This document shows, in pieces, positions 62,042-64,000 of a stretch of DNA of 64,000 bases. Made by a program: the position numbers and the translations under genes. The stretch comes from Sordaria brevicollis (taxonomy: Eukaryota > Ascomycota > Sordariomycetes > Sordariales > Sordariaceae). The DNA lies in NCBI GenBank assembly GCA_033439795.1, contig JAUTDP010000012.1:682001-746000 (forward strand), given 5' to 3'. The notes below the pieces were generated by a model. The model did no database searches. It was not told the DNA's origin and was given only the letters and a program-made list of their open reading frames with translations. Each line of letters starts with the position of its first letter. The first letter of the stretch is position 1.

Positions 62042-64000
62042 CCGAGACATGGGGTGTGTATGGCGTGGGTACGGTTTATTAGGTTGTTGACTGGCTTCGG
62101 AGTAGTCCGTCAAAGTTCGGATTGCTGTCGTATGCGATTTCTCTTTCGTGATGTCGGCGTGGCTGGGCCCTGAGTCAGCAAAAACTGCAGATTTGAAAAT
62201 ATCGTGATATCGAAATGTGACGAGTAACTTGCAGCCGGAATCAGAAGATGGTAGAGGATTCTGAGTCTGTAACCTTGAACTCCCCCTTCGGGTATTGACG
62301 TACTGGCGCGAAGTTGGAGGATTTCCACGGGATTCGGGATTTTGCTGGCGAGATGAAAAAGTAGCTGCCTATGGCAAAGGAGCACAGCAACAAAGAGAAG
62401 AAGAAATTTGAGCCATGTTCATTTCGAAGTTCCTCTCACTTGCAAGGAAAGAAGGCGGGGGGTTGAGTGACGGTGGCATTGCGAGTTCCTTCCCCATCAG
62501 TCGTCCAGCGGTCCAAGTCGCTCGTGGAGAAACTGCTGCCTCGCTCTTGCATATTCTCTCGGTGCAAGTTTGCATTTCCTCTGGTTGGCAGTGACTTCCT
62601 GAATGAAAATCTGGAAATTCCACTTCTTGCAGTTCTGCCTCTGGTGGCCTAGATTCCTTCTGTTTTTCTTCTGTTTTTGGGCGCATTCGTAAGTTTTGTT
62701 TGCCCAGCCAAAATCCACTGCACCGACTTGCAATCGGCGTGATATCTCCATGGGATTGTTCCATTCTCAACGGGAGGAGGGGCTGGATGGATCAACCTTG
62801 ATCGACTGCTGAGCCAGATCCCCGTTGTTGCCTCTTTGACTCCACAGGAGAAACATGCATTTCTCCTACAAGACGGTCGTGTTTCGAATTCGCTCTCTGG
62901 CCTGGCTGACCGAGAAGGAGGCAAACGTTCTCTTGGTCTATTTGGGTGATTCCAGTTTCCACCGGAACCAGCCCGTCAGCCTGTCCCCGAAAGGAAACTC
63001 CGCACGTTCCGGGACGACAAGACGGCCGCCTTCCAACGAGACCAATCAATATTGCCCACAGATCTGATCGGCTTTGGGGTTACGCAGAGGGAAAATATCA
63101 GATGCCTCGGATGCGAACTGCAGTTGGAACAGTTTACAGGAAATGAGCATGGAAGTTCGGGGAGGTGGAGATGGAGCGGGCGGCGGAGAGAGGTTTGTCA
63201 TCCGCAAATCCAATCCAATCCGCTCCGAGCATGCCGCCGCCGGGCGACCTTGCGTTGTCTGTTATGTTCTGATAGTATCAAATATAGGTGAAACCTTCTG
63301 CAGAATCTGTTAGTGAAATATAAGTTACATGGGGCGTTATACCTCTCTGATGCCCTACTAATACGGGCCGCAACTCAAAACATCCTCGTGGCCTTGGAAC
63401 CGGCAAAGGAAAAGTTGTGCAATGCAAACACTTGGAGACTCGAGCAGTTCTCTGCCTCTTCCCTTTCTCCTATGCTGGGATCCTTTGAACTACTGCAGTA
63501 TCGAGAATGTCTTCGGATGCCTACATCAAGAGGTACGCTTTCGCTCCTTCCTTCCAGTTTCTGGTGGTGATATTCAGTGCGGGTCTCCCTCCAAGTGTCC
63601 AGTGGCCTCCATCCAAACTCCACTGAAACGGCGGGGCCATTGGGGCTCTGGGAATGCCCCCGCTTATCCCGTCAGTGCCACGCCGACCTCCTCCACTCTC
63701 CCCGATTTTCCATCTGGTCGTCCCCTTGTCCCAGTCCAGGTCTCAGCAAGTCGGTCCCACCGCTCACATCGCTTTTCGTCGACCGCACCGGATTTTGTCG
63801 CCCTTTTTGCCATCACCATCCACGTCGATCCAAGATCCCGCTAACCCCCTCACGATACGCGAGCGACATGTCTCGGTGGTACAGCCAGGGACTGGACGGT
63901 ATGGTACACTAGGAGAAGTGGAAAGGCACACAGCATGAAGCACAGCAAATGATGGGCCGGCGACGACGAGGACGACGACATCTAGCCAGTCAACATGCTC
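62042..64000. other. No convincing gene
   Basis: Overlapping frames of 60-140 residues occur on both strands, with no motif. After about 63570 the DNA becomes C/T-rich, like a fungal promoter or 5' leader, so a gene may start beyond the window. Confidence 0.4.

Overview
The window looks like the nuclear genome of a filamentous ascomycete (Pezizomycotina, possibly Sordariomycetes). Gene islands of normal base composition, with short GT-AG introns of about 55-150 bp, alternate abruptly with very AT-rich blocks. In the AT blocks CpA/TpG is almost gone while CpG survives. That is the footprint of repeat-induced point mutation (RIP). Every AT block in which I could recognise anything is a dead transposon.

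Layout. (1) 1-12.9 kb, AT-rich: a RIP-ruined Ty3/Gypsy element (+), a stretch I could not classify (5.7-10.5 kb), and a Mutator-like (MULE) transposase remnant (-). (2) 13.0-15.1 kb: an O-methyltransferase gene beside four copies of a 16-bp near-palindrome. (3) 15,083-19,137: a complete MULE with 96-bp perfect terminal inverted repeats and a 9-bp target duplication; its interior is RIP-dead but its ends are intact. (4) 19.1-30.7 kb: a Ser/Pro-rich Cys protein, a cytochrome P450 (-), and two tandem paralogues of the fungal rhodopsin-type seven-helix membrane family. (5) 30,717-36,725: a full-length Copia element with 168-bp LTRs, a GTTTG target duplication and a tRNA-like Pol III promoter unit near its 3' end. 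(6) 36.7-45.0 kb: two small single-span membrane proteins with PPxY motifs (RCR-like), a membrane-anchored pepsin-fold protein lacking both catalytic aspartates, a short piece resembling the C-terminus of a fungal zinc-cluster regulator, and a small Cys-rich protein. (7) 45.0-55.5 kb: a third MULE (-) split by a full-length Gypsy element (46,536-53,754, 243-bp LTRs, AGAAT duplication). (8) 55.6-64.0 kb: a four-helix EXPERA-like membrane protein (-), an F-box/LRR-like protein and a possible ankyrin fragment; the last 2 kb show no convincing gene.

The methyltransferase and P450 are typical secondary-metabolism tailoring enzymes, but no backbone synthase is visible, so a cluster is only a possibility. 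Exon structures were built by hand from splice signals, reading frame and, where available, the paralogue. RIP-damaged proteins were recognised from conserved order and residues around the mutations. Family names come from memory of motifs, not from searches.
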